DNA from: a bacterium | GTDB taxonomy: Bacteria; Auribacterota; Auribacteria; Auribacterales; Auribacteraceae | NCBI GenBank assembly: GCA_018435605.1 | Contig: JAHDNF010000008.1 | Span: 251,192-315,191, forward strand | Direction: 5' to 3' | DNA length: 64,000 bases | Part shown: positions 27,415 through 37,805 of the stretch, one piece after another | How positions within the stretch are numbered: the stretch's first letter is position 1 | Layout: each line of letters starts with the position of its first letter | Translations under genes and position numbers: made by a program | The notes under the pieces: model-generated | Seen by the model: the letters and a program-made list of their open reading frames with translations, nothing else | The model's database searches: none | Told to the model about the DNA's origin: nothing

Positions 27415-27747
27415 ATGACGTGGTTGATTCTGCTTATCGCTTCAAATACATTTTGTATAGTCCTTTTATTTTTACTGCTGGTAAGTTACAAACATAATGG
27501 GGAACAACTCAGAAACACTTGTTTAAAACTGGAAGAACTTCAAAAAAAGCGTTCTCATGACCTATCTGCGCTTTCCCATGACCTGCGAACTCCTTTGAAC
27601 GCCATCATGGGTTACACTTCATTACTGCTCAATCGAGTTCATGGAGATATAACGGCAAAACAAAAAGAAGATCTTGAACGGATGTCACAAAGCTCGACTA
27701 AAATGCTTCGGATCATTGAAGATTATTTTGCTGAAACCGAGGCGTAA
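27415..27747 (+). CDS. membrane-anchored DHp-only histidine phosphotransfer-like protein
   Basis: A 110-residue protein with one N-terminal membrane helix (2-24), a short coil and a HisKA/DHp domain that keeps the histidine (His55 in SALSHDLRTPLNAIMGY). The gene ends right after the second DHp helix, with no ATP-binding domain. The DHp segment is clearly related to that of the upstream sensor (GY.SLL.N.V.GD pattern in both). It starts two bases after the receiver stop. It may supply the missing histidine in trans, act as a phosphotransfer protein or phosphatase, or form mixed DHp bundles with the sensor. The downstream 42 bases contain no ATPase remnant, so it is not obviously truncated by frameshift. 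Confidence 0.82.
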   Translation: MTWLILLIASNTFCIVLLFLLLVSYKHNGEQLRNTCLKLEELQKKRSHDLSALSHDLRTPLNAIMGYTSLLLNRVHGDITAKQKEDLERMSQSSTKMLRIIEDYFAETEA

Positions 27748-27777
27748 ATAAATTCTTTACTTTAAAAATTCAGCTAG

Positions 27778-29082
<1,305 letters not shown>

Positions 29083-29106
29083 AGTATTACAAAAAGGGGA
29101 ACACTC

Positions 29107-30060
29107 ATGTCTGCTATATATATGGATAATTCATATTCTATAGGTAAAACACCTTTAGTGCAATTGAGTAAATTGCTGGGAAAATCCAAAGCCAGAGTGC
29201 TTGTCAAAACTGAAGGAAGAAACCCGGGTTATTCGGTCAAATGCCGTATAGGCGCTTCTATGATATGGGATGCAGAGCAAAAAGGACTGCTTAAATCCGG
29301 AAAAAAAGTAATAGAACCAACCAGCGGCAACACCGGTATAGCGCTTGCATTTGTTTGCGCCGCCAGAGGATATCAGCTCACACTTACTATGCCTGAGACC
29401 ATGAGTGTCGAACGACGTAAATTGCTTAAGGTATTCGGAGCTGAATTACTTTTAACCGAAGGGGCAAAAGGCATGAAAGGCGCTGTCGATAAAGCGTACG
29501 AGATTTATCAAAACGATCCTGATCAGTATATATTGTTACAGCAATTCAACAACCCTGCCAACCCTGCTATTCACGAAAAAACTACAGGACCGGAAATATG
29601 GGATGATACAGACGGAGCGGTAGACGTGATAGTAAGCGGTGTCGGCACAGGCGGAACAATAAGCGGTATATCTCGTTACATAAAAAACACAAAGAACAAG
29701 CCTATCTTATCTGTTGCGGTCGAGCCAACGGAAAGCCCTGTAATTACACAACATCTTAATAATGAATCCCTTCGTCCGGGATTACATAAAATACAGGGCA
29801 TTGGGGCCGGATTTATTCCGGAAAACCTTGATTTATCTATAATAGATCGCGTAGAAAAAGTATCCAGCGAAGAAGCAATAGAGTTTACCCGTCGGCTTGC
29901 CAAGGAAGAAGGAATTCTGGTTGGAATATCGTCTGGAGCGGCAACCGCGGCGGCAATTCGTCTGGCGCTTTCCGGTGAGTTCGACGGCAAAACTATTGTT
30001 GTTATTTTGCCCGATTCAGGAGAACGCTATCTATCTACAAACATATTTGATATCGAATAA
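29107..30060 (+). CDS. cysK: cysteine synthase A (O-acetylserine sulfhydrylase)
   Basis: A 317-residue fold-type II PLP enzyme. [11 protein letters not shown] holds the PLP lysine, [13 protein letters not shown] the substrate loop, and [12 protein letters not shown] the phosphate-binding loop. The SVKCR form and MPETMS.ERRKLLK segment match CysK of the Escherichia coli type. It condenses O-acetylserine with sulfide to give cysteine. AAAAGGGG precedes the ATG. It pairs with metY upstream. Confidence 0.96.
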   Translation: MSAIYMDNSYSIGKTPLVQLSKLLGKSKARVLVKTEGRNPGYSVKCRIGASMIWDAEQKGLLKSGKKVIEPTSGNTGIALAFVCAARGYQLTLTMPETMSVERRKLLKVFGAELLLTEGAKGMKGAVDKAYEIYQNDPDQYILLQQFNNPANPAIHEKTTGPEIWDDTDGAVDVIVSGVGTGGTISGISRYIKNTKNKPILSVAVEPTESPVITQHLNNESLRPGLHKIQGIGAGFIPENLDLSIIDRVEKVSSEEAIEFTRRLAKEEGILVGISSGAATAAAIRLALSGEFDGKTIVVILPDSGERYLSTNIFDIE

Positions 30061-30065
30061 CAACT

Positions 30066-30983
30066 ATGCAAGCTTTTTTGTTCGGCGCCGGATTTGGCGT
30101 TCGCCTTAAGCCACTGACTGATTTTCGTCCTAAGGTATTGGTGCCGGTACTCGGCAAACCTGTTATTGAGCATACAATAGAGAAATTGGCTCTATCCGGC
30201 GTTTCATCTTTTATTATAAACACCCATTATCAATCTGAAAAACTGGTATCGAAATTAGGCGACGGCGTTCGATGGGGAACAAATATTATCTATTCCCATG
30301 AACCTGATATCCTCGAAACAGGAGGAGGACTGAAACATGCCGAAAGATTGGTTGAATCCGATACACTGATTGTTTACAACGGAGATATTATCTGTTCTAT
30401 CGATATCAACGATGTTATAAATTTTCACAGAGAACGCAAGGCTCTTGCGACACTTGTATGCGCGTCATGGTGCGACCCGAAACAAATAACAATCGACCAT
30501 TCCGGTAAAATATCCGATATCCGAAACACATATTTACCTGTGCCTCCTACGCACACTTTTCTTGGAATTCACATTGTCGAGCGATCCTTTTTCAGGTATC
30601 TTGAGCCGGACAAAAAATTTTCGATTATAAAGACCTATCTGGATTTGATAGCCGACAAGCAACCTATTTATGCGTATACCATGCAAAATGGTTACTGGTA
30701 TGATATCGGATCTGTCGAACAGTATAAAAAGGTTCATAGTGAAATGATCGGGTTGCAAGAAGAAAAATCTTTAATAAAACCGGAATCATCACACATAGTT
30801 AATCCCATAACAACCGAAGGGTTTGTGTGTCTGGGCGAAAATTGTTTTGTGGGGACAGGATGTAAATTGCGAAATGTAATCGCCTGGGATGGAGTACATA
30901 TTGAGCCAAATAGCGAACTTGATGACGTTATTTTAACCGACGGAATACATGTTGAAGGATACCATGCCAATGCTATCGTGTGA
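30066..30983 (+). CDS. sugar-1-phosphate nucleotidyltransferase, MurU-like
   Basis: The 305-residue protein has an N-terminal NTP-transferase domain. GAGFGVRLKPLTDFRPKVLV is a variant of the G-x-G-x-R-x-x-P-L-T nucleotide loop, GGGLKHA follows, and YNGDIICSID provides the metal-binding aspartate. A short left-handed beta-helix tail (about 245-305) follows. The immediate downstream gene is an AmgK-like sugar kinase. In Pseudomonas, AmgK and MurU recycle MurNAc to UDP-MurNAc, so the same role is plausible here. A mannose-1-phosphate guanylyltransferase-like role is the main alternative. Confidence 0.8.
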   Translation: MQAFLFGAGFGVRLKPLTDFRPKVLVPVLGKPVIEHTIEKLALSGVSSFIINTHYQSEKLVSKLGDGVRWGTNIIYSHEPDILETGGGLKHAERLVESDTLIVYNGDIICSIDINDVINFHRERKALATLVCASWCDPKQITIDHSGKISDIRNTYLPVPPTHTFLGIHIVERSFFRYLEPDKKFSIIKTYLDLIADKQPIYAYTMQNGYWYDIGSVEQYKKVHSEMIGLQEEKSLIKPESSHIVNPITTEGFVCLGENCFVGTGCKLRNVIAWDGVHIEPNSELDDVILTDGIHVEGYHANAIV

Positions 30984-31962
30984 CGAGCACTATTTTCATC
31001 CGGCTGACGAGAACAAACTATCTATTATAATAGAAGAACAATTCGGTATTACCGAAGCTCATGTAGCACTTCTGACCCGCGAAGGTTCTGATCGTACATA
31101 TTATCGGATAGCAAACGAGCGTGGGTCATTGGTAATGATGGTATATGGACGGGAAAAAGACGAAAACGATTATTATGTACATATACAACAATTTCTCGCA
31201 TCAATCCCGATAAATGTACCTAAAATTTTATATAGTGATGCAAAAAAACGATGGATATTTCTGGAAGATCTGGGCGAAACGCATTTACATACTGTAGTTA
31301 AATCATCTCAAACCGATCTTTTCTTGCTTTACAGACAGGTAATAGACAAGATATCGCCCCTTTACACAACGGGATATGAAAATTTTTATAAAGAACCATT
31401 TATTACTGCGCCACCGTTTGACCAATCGCTCTATCAATGGGAACACAATTATTTTATAGAAAATTTTCTACAAAGATACAAACACGCAGACACATCTTAT
31501 AGTGACCTAAGCGGCGAATTGAGCAAACATGCACAAATACTTTCCGGATACTCAAATAAATTGGTTCATCGAGATTTACAGTCTAAAAACTGTATGATTT
31601 ACAATAATGATATATATTTTATTGATTTTCAAGGATTGCGCCCCGGCTTGCCGGAATATGATCTTGCATCACTGCTTTATGATCCTTACGTATTTTTGCA
31701 TGAAAATATGCGAAACGAGCTCGCGGATTACTTTTATACTATCTCACGCAAAGGAAATTCCGAATGCCGCGCTGAATTTTTATTCCGGTATAACCTATGC
31801 GCCGCGCAACGGCTCATGCAGGCGCTCGGGGCGTACGGTTATCTAGGATTAGTAAAACAAAAACCTCAGTTCATTCAGTATATTGAACCTGCCGAACAAT
31901 TACTCGCATCAGTACTGCGAACAAATAAAATTCTTCCGTCTGTTTTAAAATTATTGGGATAA
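30964..31962 (+). CDS. aminoglycoside-phosphotransferase-fold sugar kinase, AmgK-like
   Basis: A 332-residue protein of the APH/choline kinase fold. The catalytic loop is LVHRDLQSKNCMIY and the metal site IDFQGLRPGLPEYDLASLLY. DFQ in place of the usual DFG/DWE is the form seen in AmgK, the MurNAc/GlcNAc anomeric kinase. The start is uncertain: ATG 30964 is used here, with 30949 and 30970 as alternatives, and all overlap the MurU-like gene. Coupling to that gene supports a joint salvage pathway for peptidoglycan sugars. It is not an antibiotic-resistance gene by any sequence sign. Confidence 0.8.
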   Translation: MPMLSCDEHYFHPADENKLSIIIEEQFGITEAHVALLTREGSDRTYYRIANERGSLVMMVYGREKDENDYYVHIQQFLASIPINVPKILYSDAKKRWIFLEDLGETHLHTVVKSSQTDLFLLYRQVIDKISPLYTTGYENFYKEPFITAPPFDQSLYQWEHNYFIENFLQRYKHADTSYSDLSGELSKHAQILSGYSNKLVHRDLQSKNCMIYNNDIYFIDFQGLRPGLPEYDLASLLYDPYVFLHENMRNELADYFYTISRKGNSECRAEFLFRYNLCAAQRLMQALGAYGYLGLVKQKPQFIQYIEPAEQLLASVLRTNKILPSVLKLLG

Positions 31963-31982
31963 CCGGTCTTTTCTGGTATACT
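31954..31982 (+). promoter_or_regulatory. possible promoter of the pabBC-miaB-mutS-mutL-miaA operon
   Basis: TTGGGA (31954-31959), a 17-base spacer and TATACT (31977-31982) lie across the stop codon of the kinase gene, 22 bases before the pabBC ATG. The -35 box is imperfect. Confidence 0.45.
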
Positions 31983-32004
31983 ATTTTGCCCGAAAGGAAA
32001 ATTA

Positions 32005-33855
32005 ATGTTCAAACGTATTGACGACATTATCGAAACATCTGAAACCGTCCTGTTGTTTATTTCCACTTATGGGGAAAATCAAGGCAATCCTTTGTTTTGT
32101 TTTTTCAATCCGAGAACTATCATAACGACAAATATATACGAAGAAATAGATCGGAAAATATCGGAAATCGACGCATGGGTTCAGGCAGGGTGCTGGGTTG
32201 CCGGATTCATAACCTATGAAGCAGGCTACTCCTTCGAAAATTTTTATTTTAAAAAACCCGATCTTTCATTGCCGTTATTATGGTTCGGCGTTTTTGATAA
32301 ACCGATATCTATAGAAAATAGACTAATACCCACTTTAAATTGGCTGAAAAATTGCGCAGACACGTATACATATACATTGACCGATAAGGTATCTGGAATA
32401 ACTGAAGATCAGTACATAACTGCGGTAGATAAAATCAAAAGTTATATCTCGCAAGGAGATATTTATCAGGCAAATTTCACTTTTCACAGATATTTTTCTT
32501 TTACCGGTTCGCCGTTCGGTCTTTTTTGCGATTTGCACAATTATCAAAAAGTAGGTTATTCGGCGTATATATCGTTACCGGAACACACTCTGGTTTCAAT
32601 GTCGCCGGAACTGTTTTTTGAGATACAGGATGGAGCCATAACGGTTAAACCGATGAAAGGAACTATCAAACGTGGATTGTGGCCTGAACAGGATTTACTT
32701 ATGCGTAAAAAACTTCTCAACAGCGCAAAAAACAGGGCAGAGAACATAATGATTGTGGATCTGTTGAGAAATGATCTGGGAAAGTTTTGCAAAACAGGAT
32801 CGATAACGCCGTCGAAAATATTTGAGATTCTTCGCTACGAAACACTTTTTCAGATGATATCAACAATTTCCGCCGAATTGCCTGAGGAATACCGGCATTC
32901 TGATATTTTTAAAAAAATGTTTCCGTCAGGATCGGTAACCGGAGCGCCAAAAATACGCGCTATGGAAATTATCAGGGAACTGGAAGCCGAACCTCGCGGC
33001 ATATATACCGGATCTATCGGCTATATCTCTCCGAACGGTCATTCGCAATTCAATGTAGCGATACGGACTTTACAGATCGACCGCAATACAGGTAAAACAG
33101 CTATGGGGATAGGAAGCGGAATTGTAGCGGATTCAAATCCTAAGCAGGAATATGAAGAATGTCTTTTAAAATCTTATTTTCTAAAGAATCGTCCGGCTAA
33201 CTTTAGTCTTATAGAAACTATGCTTTGGGAAAACGGCAGTATTTTTTTAGAAAAATATCATCTCAGAAGATTGTCTATGTCTGCCGACCATTTTGGTTTT
33301 CAATACGACGAAAGAAACGTCATAACTAGTCTGAATGAATTAACTTCTAAGTTTGAAGAAAGCCACAGATACAAAATAAGGCTATTAATGGATAAATACG
33401 GTGTTATCAAATTAGAAAAGATCAAACTGAAAGTTATACCTGAATTTGAAGAAAGATACATAAAACTCAGCCATAATAAGACTTGTAGCGATAATATATA
33501 TTTATATCATAAAACAACTCTTAGAGATTTATACACAGCAGAACATCAATCATGTAGACAACATGGTTTTTATGATGTTATTTTTATGAATGAGCATGGC
33601 CACATAACGGAAGGCACGATTTCAAATTTGTTCATAAAAAACGAAGATTGTTACTTTACTGCACCGGTTGAATCCGGCCTTTTAAACGGAACATTCAGAC
33701 AATTTTTTATAGACAGCCATCCGGAAACCGTTTATGAAAAAATTATTAAATTTGATGATCTGATACATGCTGATGCAATATATCTCACCAATGCCGTTGC
33801 AGGAATGGTTGAAGTTAAGTTGATACGACAAACCGCAAAACATAATGCAATATGA
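32005..33855 (+). CDS. pabBC: fused aminodeoxychorismate synthase component I / aminodeoxychorismate lyase
   Basis: The 616-residue fusion has a PabB chorismate-binding domain (about 1-385). Its motifs are KPMKGTIKRG, ENIMIVDLLRNDLG, SGSVTGAPKIRAMEII, GIYTGSIGY and GIGSGIVADS. A class IV PLP aminotransferase domain follows (about 390-616), with a candidate PLP lysine in LYHKTTLRDLY and the ITEGTISNLFI loop. Together they would convert chorismate plus ammonia to p-aminobenzoate and pyruvate for folate synthesis. No PabA glutaminase is in the window. AAAGGAAAA lies before the ATG. It is the first gene of an overlapping operon with miaB. Confidence 0.92.
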   Translation: MFKRIDDIIETSETVLLFISTYGENQGNPLFCFFNPRTIITTNIYEEIDRKISEIDAWVQAGCWVAGFITYEAGYSFENFYFKKPDLSLPLLWFGVFDKPISIENRLIPTLNWLKNCADTYTYTLTDKVSGITEDQYITAVDKIKSYISQGDIYQANFTFHRYFSFTGSPFGLFCDLHNYQKVGYSAYISLPEHTLVSMSPELFFEIQDGAITVKPMKGTIKRGLWPEQDLLMRKKLLNSAKNRAENIMIVDLLRNDLGKFCKTGSITPSKIFEILRYETLFQMISTISAELPEEYRHSDIFKKMFPSGSVTGAPKIRAMEIIRELEAEPRGIYTGSIGYISPNGHSQFNVAIRTLQIDRNTGKTAMGIGSGIVADSNPKQEYEECLLKSYFLKNRPANFSLIETMLWENGSIFLEKYHLRRLSMSADHFGFQYDERNVITSLNELTSKFEESHRYKIRLLMDKYGVIKLEKIKLKVIPEFEERYIKLSHNKTCSDNIYLYHKTTLRDLYTAEHQSCRQHGFYDVIFMNEHGHITEGTISNLFIKNEDCYFTAPVESGLLNGTFRQFFIDSHPETVYEKIIKFDDLIHADAIYLTNAVAGMVEVKLIRQTAKHNAI

Positions 33856-33859
33856 GACT

Positions 33860-35182
33860 ATGATGCATAAAAAGACGTTTTTTATTAAGGTATGGGGTTG
33901 CCAGATGAACTTGTACGATGCGGATCTTATACGGGATATTCTCGCATCATCAGGTTTCATGCCGGTTGATAATGAAGAAGACGCCAACATAATTCTTTTT
34001 CAAACATGCAGTGTAAGGGAATCGGCAGAACGAAAAATATTCAATCATATAAGCCTTTTATCAAGGCGCAAACGCCAATTGAAAAACGGATTGATTATCG
34101 GAATATGCGGTTGTATGGCGCAGAATTATGCTTCTTCGCTGAATAAAAAATACCCTGATATAGATATAATATGCGGTCCCAACGGATATATAGATTTACC
34201 TAATCTACTTGAAACAGCATTATCGCGAGGAAAATTCGGCGTTTCAACCTCGGAGGATAAACGTGTGGCTTATCCTGTCCTTAACCCATCAGCTATTAAA
34301 GGGTTTCAGGGATATGTGGCTGTAATGCGTGGATGCGATAATTTCTGCTCATACTGTATTGTGCCGCATGTTAGGGGCAGAGAAAAAAGCAGACCTCCTG
34401 AAGAAATATACACCGAAATTAAAGGACTGGTTGACAATGGTGTTAAAGATATAACCCTGCTGGGACAGAATGTTAATTCTTATGGCAAAGAACTAAAAAC
34501 AGATTTTGCTTCGCTTCTGTATTTGTTAAACACAATAAAAGGCGATTTCCGACTGCGCTTTTTGACATCACATCCTAAAGACGCTGAAGAAAAGTTATTT
34601 CACGCTATGGCAGAATGCGACAAAGTATGCTCGTATTTGCACCTGCCTATGCAGTCCGGTTCTAATGTAATACTTGAGAAAATGAACAGAAAATACACGC
34701 GAGAAAAATATTTTGAAACGATAGACCTCGCTCGCCGGATCGTTCCCGATCTTACGGTATCGTCGGATTTCATAGTTGGGTTTCCCGGTGAAACAAACGA
34801 TGATTTTGAGAAAACCTGTGACGCCATGCGGCGGGTATGTTATGATTCTTCTTTTGTATTCAAATATTCTCCGCGCGAAGGTACCGATGCGGCAAGACTT
34901 CCAGACGACGTACCAAAAGAAGTTAAAGAAGAGCGTAACAGGGTTCTGTTGGCATTACAGGAAGCAATCAGCCACGATAATAACAAAACATATCTCGGTA
35001 AAAATCTGCGGATTTTAGTGGAAGATAAAAGCAAGCGCAATCCTGAACGATTGTTCGGTCGGACTGAAAATTTTAAGCGAGTCGTGTTTGCCGGCGACGC
35101 ATCTCTTATCGGCAGAATCGTTGAAGTGAAAATCAATAGAGTTACAGCATTAACCCTATTCGGCGAGCAAATAAATGTCTGA
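33860..35182 (+). CDS. miaB: tRNA-2-methylthio-N6-dimethylallyladenosine synthase MiaB
   Basis: A radical-SAM methylthiotransferase of about 440 residues. The UPF0004 domain has its three cluster cysteines (WGCQMN, QTCSVRES, CGCMAQN). The radical SAM core CDNFCSYCIVPHVRG and a C-terminal TRAM domain follow. The YLHLPMQSGS motif is typical of MiaB. It thiomethylates A37 of tRNAs after MiaA has acted, and miaA lies in the same operon. The start could also be ATG 33845, inside the pabBC end, or 33863. It overlaps mutS by eight bases. Confidence 0.96.
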   Translation: MMHKKTFFIKVWGCQMNLYDADLIRDILASSGFMPVDNEEDANIILFQTCSVRESAERKIFNHISLLSRRKRQLKNGLIIGICGCMAQNYASSLNKKYPDIDIICGPNGYIDLPNLLETALSRGKFGVSTSEDKRVAYPVLNPSAIKGFQGYVAVMRGCDNFCSYCIVPHVRGREKSRPPEEIYTEIKGLVDNGVKDITLLGQNVNSYGKELKTDFASLLYLLNTIKGDFRLRFLTSHPKDAEEKLFHAMAECDKVCSYLHLPMQSGSNVILEKMNRKYTREKYFETIDLARRIVPDLTVSSDFIVGFPGETNDDFEKTCDAMRRVCYDSSFVFKYSPREGTDAARLPDDVPKEVKEERNRVLLALQEAISHDNNKTYLGKNLRILVEDKSKRNPERLFGRTENFKRVVFAGDASLIGRIVEVKINRVTALTLFGEQINV

Positions 35183-37805
35183 TATGACACCTATGATGAA
35201 ACAGTATAAAGATATGAAAAAGAAAGCGAAAGACGCCATTTTGCTTTTTCGTTTGGGCGATTTCTACGAGATGTTTTACGAAGACGCAAAAATCGCTTCT
35301 TCAATCCTTGACATTACCCTGACAGCGCGTGAAGGAGGGCATTCGGGTAAATATCCCATGTGCGGATTTCCGCATCATGCGCAGGCGGCATATATTCCGA
35401 AACTGGTCAATTCCGGATATAAAGTAGCCATATGCGAACAGGTTGAAGATCCGAAAAAGTCGAAAGGGATTGTCAAGCGGGATGTCGTTAAAATAATTAC
35501 TCCCGGAACAGCCATGGACGAAAATTTATTGACCGCCGCTCAGAGCAATTATCTGGCATCGCTTAATAAAATAAAAAATATATACGGGCTTGCTCTGGTC
35601 GAATTATCTACAGGTGAATTCAAGGTAGTTGAAATCAACAACGATCACGATTTGTTCAGCGAATTATACAGAGTCTGTCCGAAAGAATTTGTCATTTCTG
35701 AAAGTATTGCCAAGAACAAAGAGTTCATGGACAACCTTAATATTACGGTTAAAGCCGCTGTCAACTCATTTGAAGATTGGCAGTTCGAAACAACCGCCGC
35801 TCATGATAGATTGAAACAATTCTTCAATATTTTTTCGCTTGAAGGATACGGTATAACCGGCCATAGTCCTGTTATAGGCGCCGCAGGCGCCGCTCTGACA
35901 TTTATTGAACAAAATATTTTCAACGCTTTGGAACACATATCCGGAATATCATGCTATTCGCTGTACGATTATATGGTGATCGACCCGACCTCACAACGCA
36001 ACCTAGAACTGCTCGAACCGATTCGTTCAGATTCCAAAAACAAAACACTGTTCGCCATTATAGACCGGACTCACACGCCTATGGGAGCCCGTCTGCTTAA
36101 ACAATGGCTCACTTCGCCGTTAATTGATATCGAGAAAATCAAACAGCGTCATAACGCAATAGAAGAATTATGCGCAAACAGGCAAGCGCTAGACTCTTTT
36201 GACTCAATGCTCAAAAAGGTACGCGATCTTGAAAGGCTTATCGCGCGATGCAGTGTCAATCAGATGAACCCCAGAGATTGTGTTGCGTTAAAAGAATCTT
36301 TACAACAAATACCATTGCTAAGAGAAGAATTATCAAAATGTTACAGTGAATTTTTAATAGATAGATACCATAAAATGCAGGAATTACCTCAGTTAGTGTA
36401 TCTTATAGAAAATGCTCTTGTAAACGACCCGCCTTTCAGCATCAAAGACGGCGGCGTATTCAAACAAGGATTCAATGAAGAGCTGGACAAGATACGCGAT
36501 ATAAGCAAAAACGGCAAAAAATGGATGGCTGACCTTCAGGCACAGGAAATCCAAAAAACCGGCATAAAATCACTGAAAGTTCGTTACAATAAAGTATTCG
36601 GCTATTATATCGAAATAACAAAATCGAATCTCGATATGACTCCGGAAAACTATATCCGCAAACAAACCCTTGCCAACTGCGAACGTTTTATAACTACGGA
36701 ACTTAAAGAAATAGAATCACAGGTGCTCAACGCTGAAGACCGTATAAAGGAAATAGAGATAGAATTATTTAAGGAGCTCAGAGAACATCTGATGACTTTT
36801 GCCCGCGCGATTCAGGAAACAGCCAAAAGCATAGCCCGGCTCGACTGTATAGTATCTTTAGCCAAAACCGCGTTGGTATACGGTTACACAAAACCGTCCG
36901 TTACCAGCGACGATGTGATAGAAATCTCAAATGGACGTCATCCTGTAGTTGAAGCGATGCTTCCAAAAGGCGAATTCGTACCCAACGATTTGCTTATAGA
37001 TACGGAATCGAACCAGCTCTTGATTATCACAGGTCCTAATATGGCAGGTAAATCAACATTCATTCGTCAAACAGCTTTACTGGTAATTCTTGCGCAAATG
37101 GGGTCATTTATTCCGGCAGATTCCGCATCGATCGGAGTGGTCGACCGGATTTTCACAAGGGTCGGAGCATCGGACGAACTGGCAAAAGGGCAATCAACGT
37201 TCATGGTGGAAATGATAGAAACCGCCAACATTTTGAATAACGCTACCCCGCGAAGCCTGATTATTCTCGACGAAATAGGTCGCGGCACCAGCACCTTTGA
37301 CGGTATAAGCATTGCATGGGCAGTAGCCGAATATCTAAGCACTACTCCAGAAGTCCGCGCGCGCACGCTTTTTGCTACTCATTATCATGAACTTACGGAA
37401 CTAGAGAACCAAATTGAAGGAGTAGTTAATTACAACATTGCCGTGAAAGAATGGAACGATCAAATTATATTTTTACGTAAAATTGTTCACGGAGGAACCG
37501 ATAAAAGTTATGGTATACATGTAGCGCGATTGGCAGGCTTGCCGCGCAGGGTGATCAATAGGGCTATGGAAATACTGTCCGATTTGGAAAATGATTCCGT
37601 AAACGAACAGTACCGCCAAGCGAGTCCTGCGGTTGAGACAGAACATCAGTTTAATTATCAGGGAGAACAGCTTATGTTGTTCGGAACTCAAAAGCCGAAT
37701 CCTGCGGTAGAACGGCTAAAAAAATTATCGTGCGACAACCTTACACCTCTTGAAGCTCTAAACTTATTATATGAACTAAAGGAACTGTCAAAAGAAAATG
37801 GCTAG
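35175..37805 (+). CDS. mutS: DNA mismatch repair protein MutS
   Basis: The 876-residue protein is full length for MutS1. The mismatch-reading motif FRLGDFYEMFYEDA is near residue 27. Connector, lever and clamp domains follow, then the ABC ATPase with Walker A GPNMAGKSTFIRQ, Walker B LIILDEIGRGTSTFDG and ATHYHEL. A C-terminal segment, PLEALNLLYELKEL, is the usual dimerisation tail. It recognises mispairs and recruits MutL, whose gene overlaps its stop by eight bases. Confidence 0.98.
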   Translation: MSDMTPMMKQYKDMKKKAKDAILLFRLGDFYEMFYEDAKIASSILDITLTAREGGHSGKYPMCGFPHHAQAAYIPKLVNSGYKVAICEQVEDPKKSKGIVKRDVVKIITPGTAMDENLLTAAQSNYLASLNKIKNIYGLALVELSTGEFKVVEINNDHDLFSELYRVCPKEFVISESIAKNKEFMDNLNITVKAAVNSFEDWQFETTAAHDRLKQFFNIFSLEGYGITGHSPVIGAAGAALTFIEQNIFNALEHISGISCYSLYDYMVIDPTSQRNLELLEPIRSDSKNKTLFAIIDRTHTPMGARLLKQWLTSPLIDIEKIKQRHNAIEELCANRQALDSFDSMLKKVRDLERLIARCSVNQMNPRDCVALKESLQQIPLLREELSKCYSEFLIDRYHKMQELPQLVYLIENALVNDPPFSIKDGGVFKQGFNEELDKIRDISKNGKKWMADLQAQEIQKTGIKSLKVRYNKVFGYYIEITKSNLDMTPENYIRKQTLANCERFITTELKEIESQVLNAEDRIKEIEIELFKELREHLMTFARAIQETAKSIARLDCIVSLAKTALVYGYTKPSVTSDDVIEISNGRHPVVEAMLPKGEFVPNDLLIDTESNQLLIITGPNMAGKSTFIRQTALLVILAQMGSFIPADSASIGVVDRIFTRVGASDELAKGQSTFMVEMIETANILNNATPRSLIILDEIGRGTSTFDGISIAWAVAEYLSTTPEVRARTLFATHYHELTELENQIEGVVNYNIAVKEWNDQIIFLRKIVHGGTDKSYGIHVARLAGLPRRVINRAMEILSDLENDSVNEQYRQASPAVETEHQFNYQGEQLMLFGTQKPNPAVERLKKLSCDNLTPLEALNLLYELKELSKENG

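Noticed and set aside
31564-31680. AmgK-like kinase as an aminoglycoside-resistance gene
   Set aside because: The fold is shared, but the DFQ motif and coupling to a nucleotidyltransferase point to sugar salvage.
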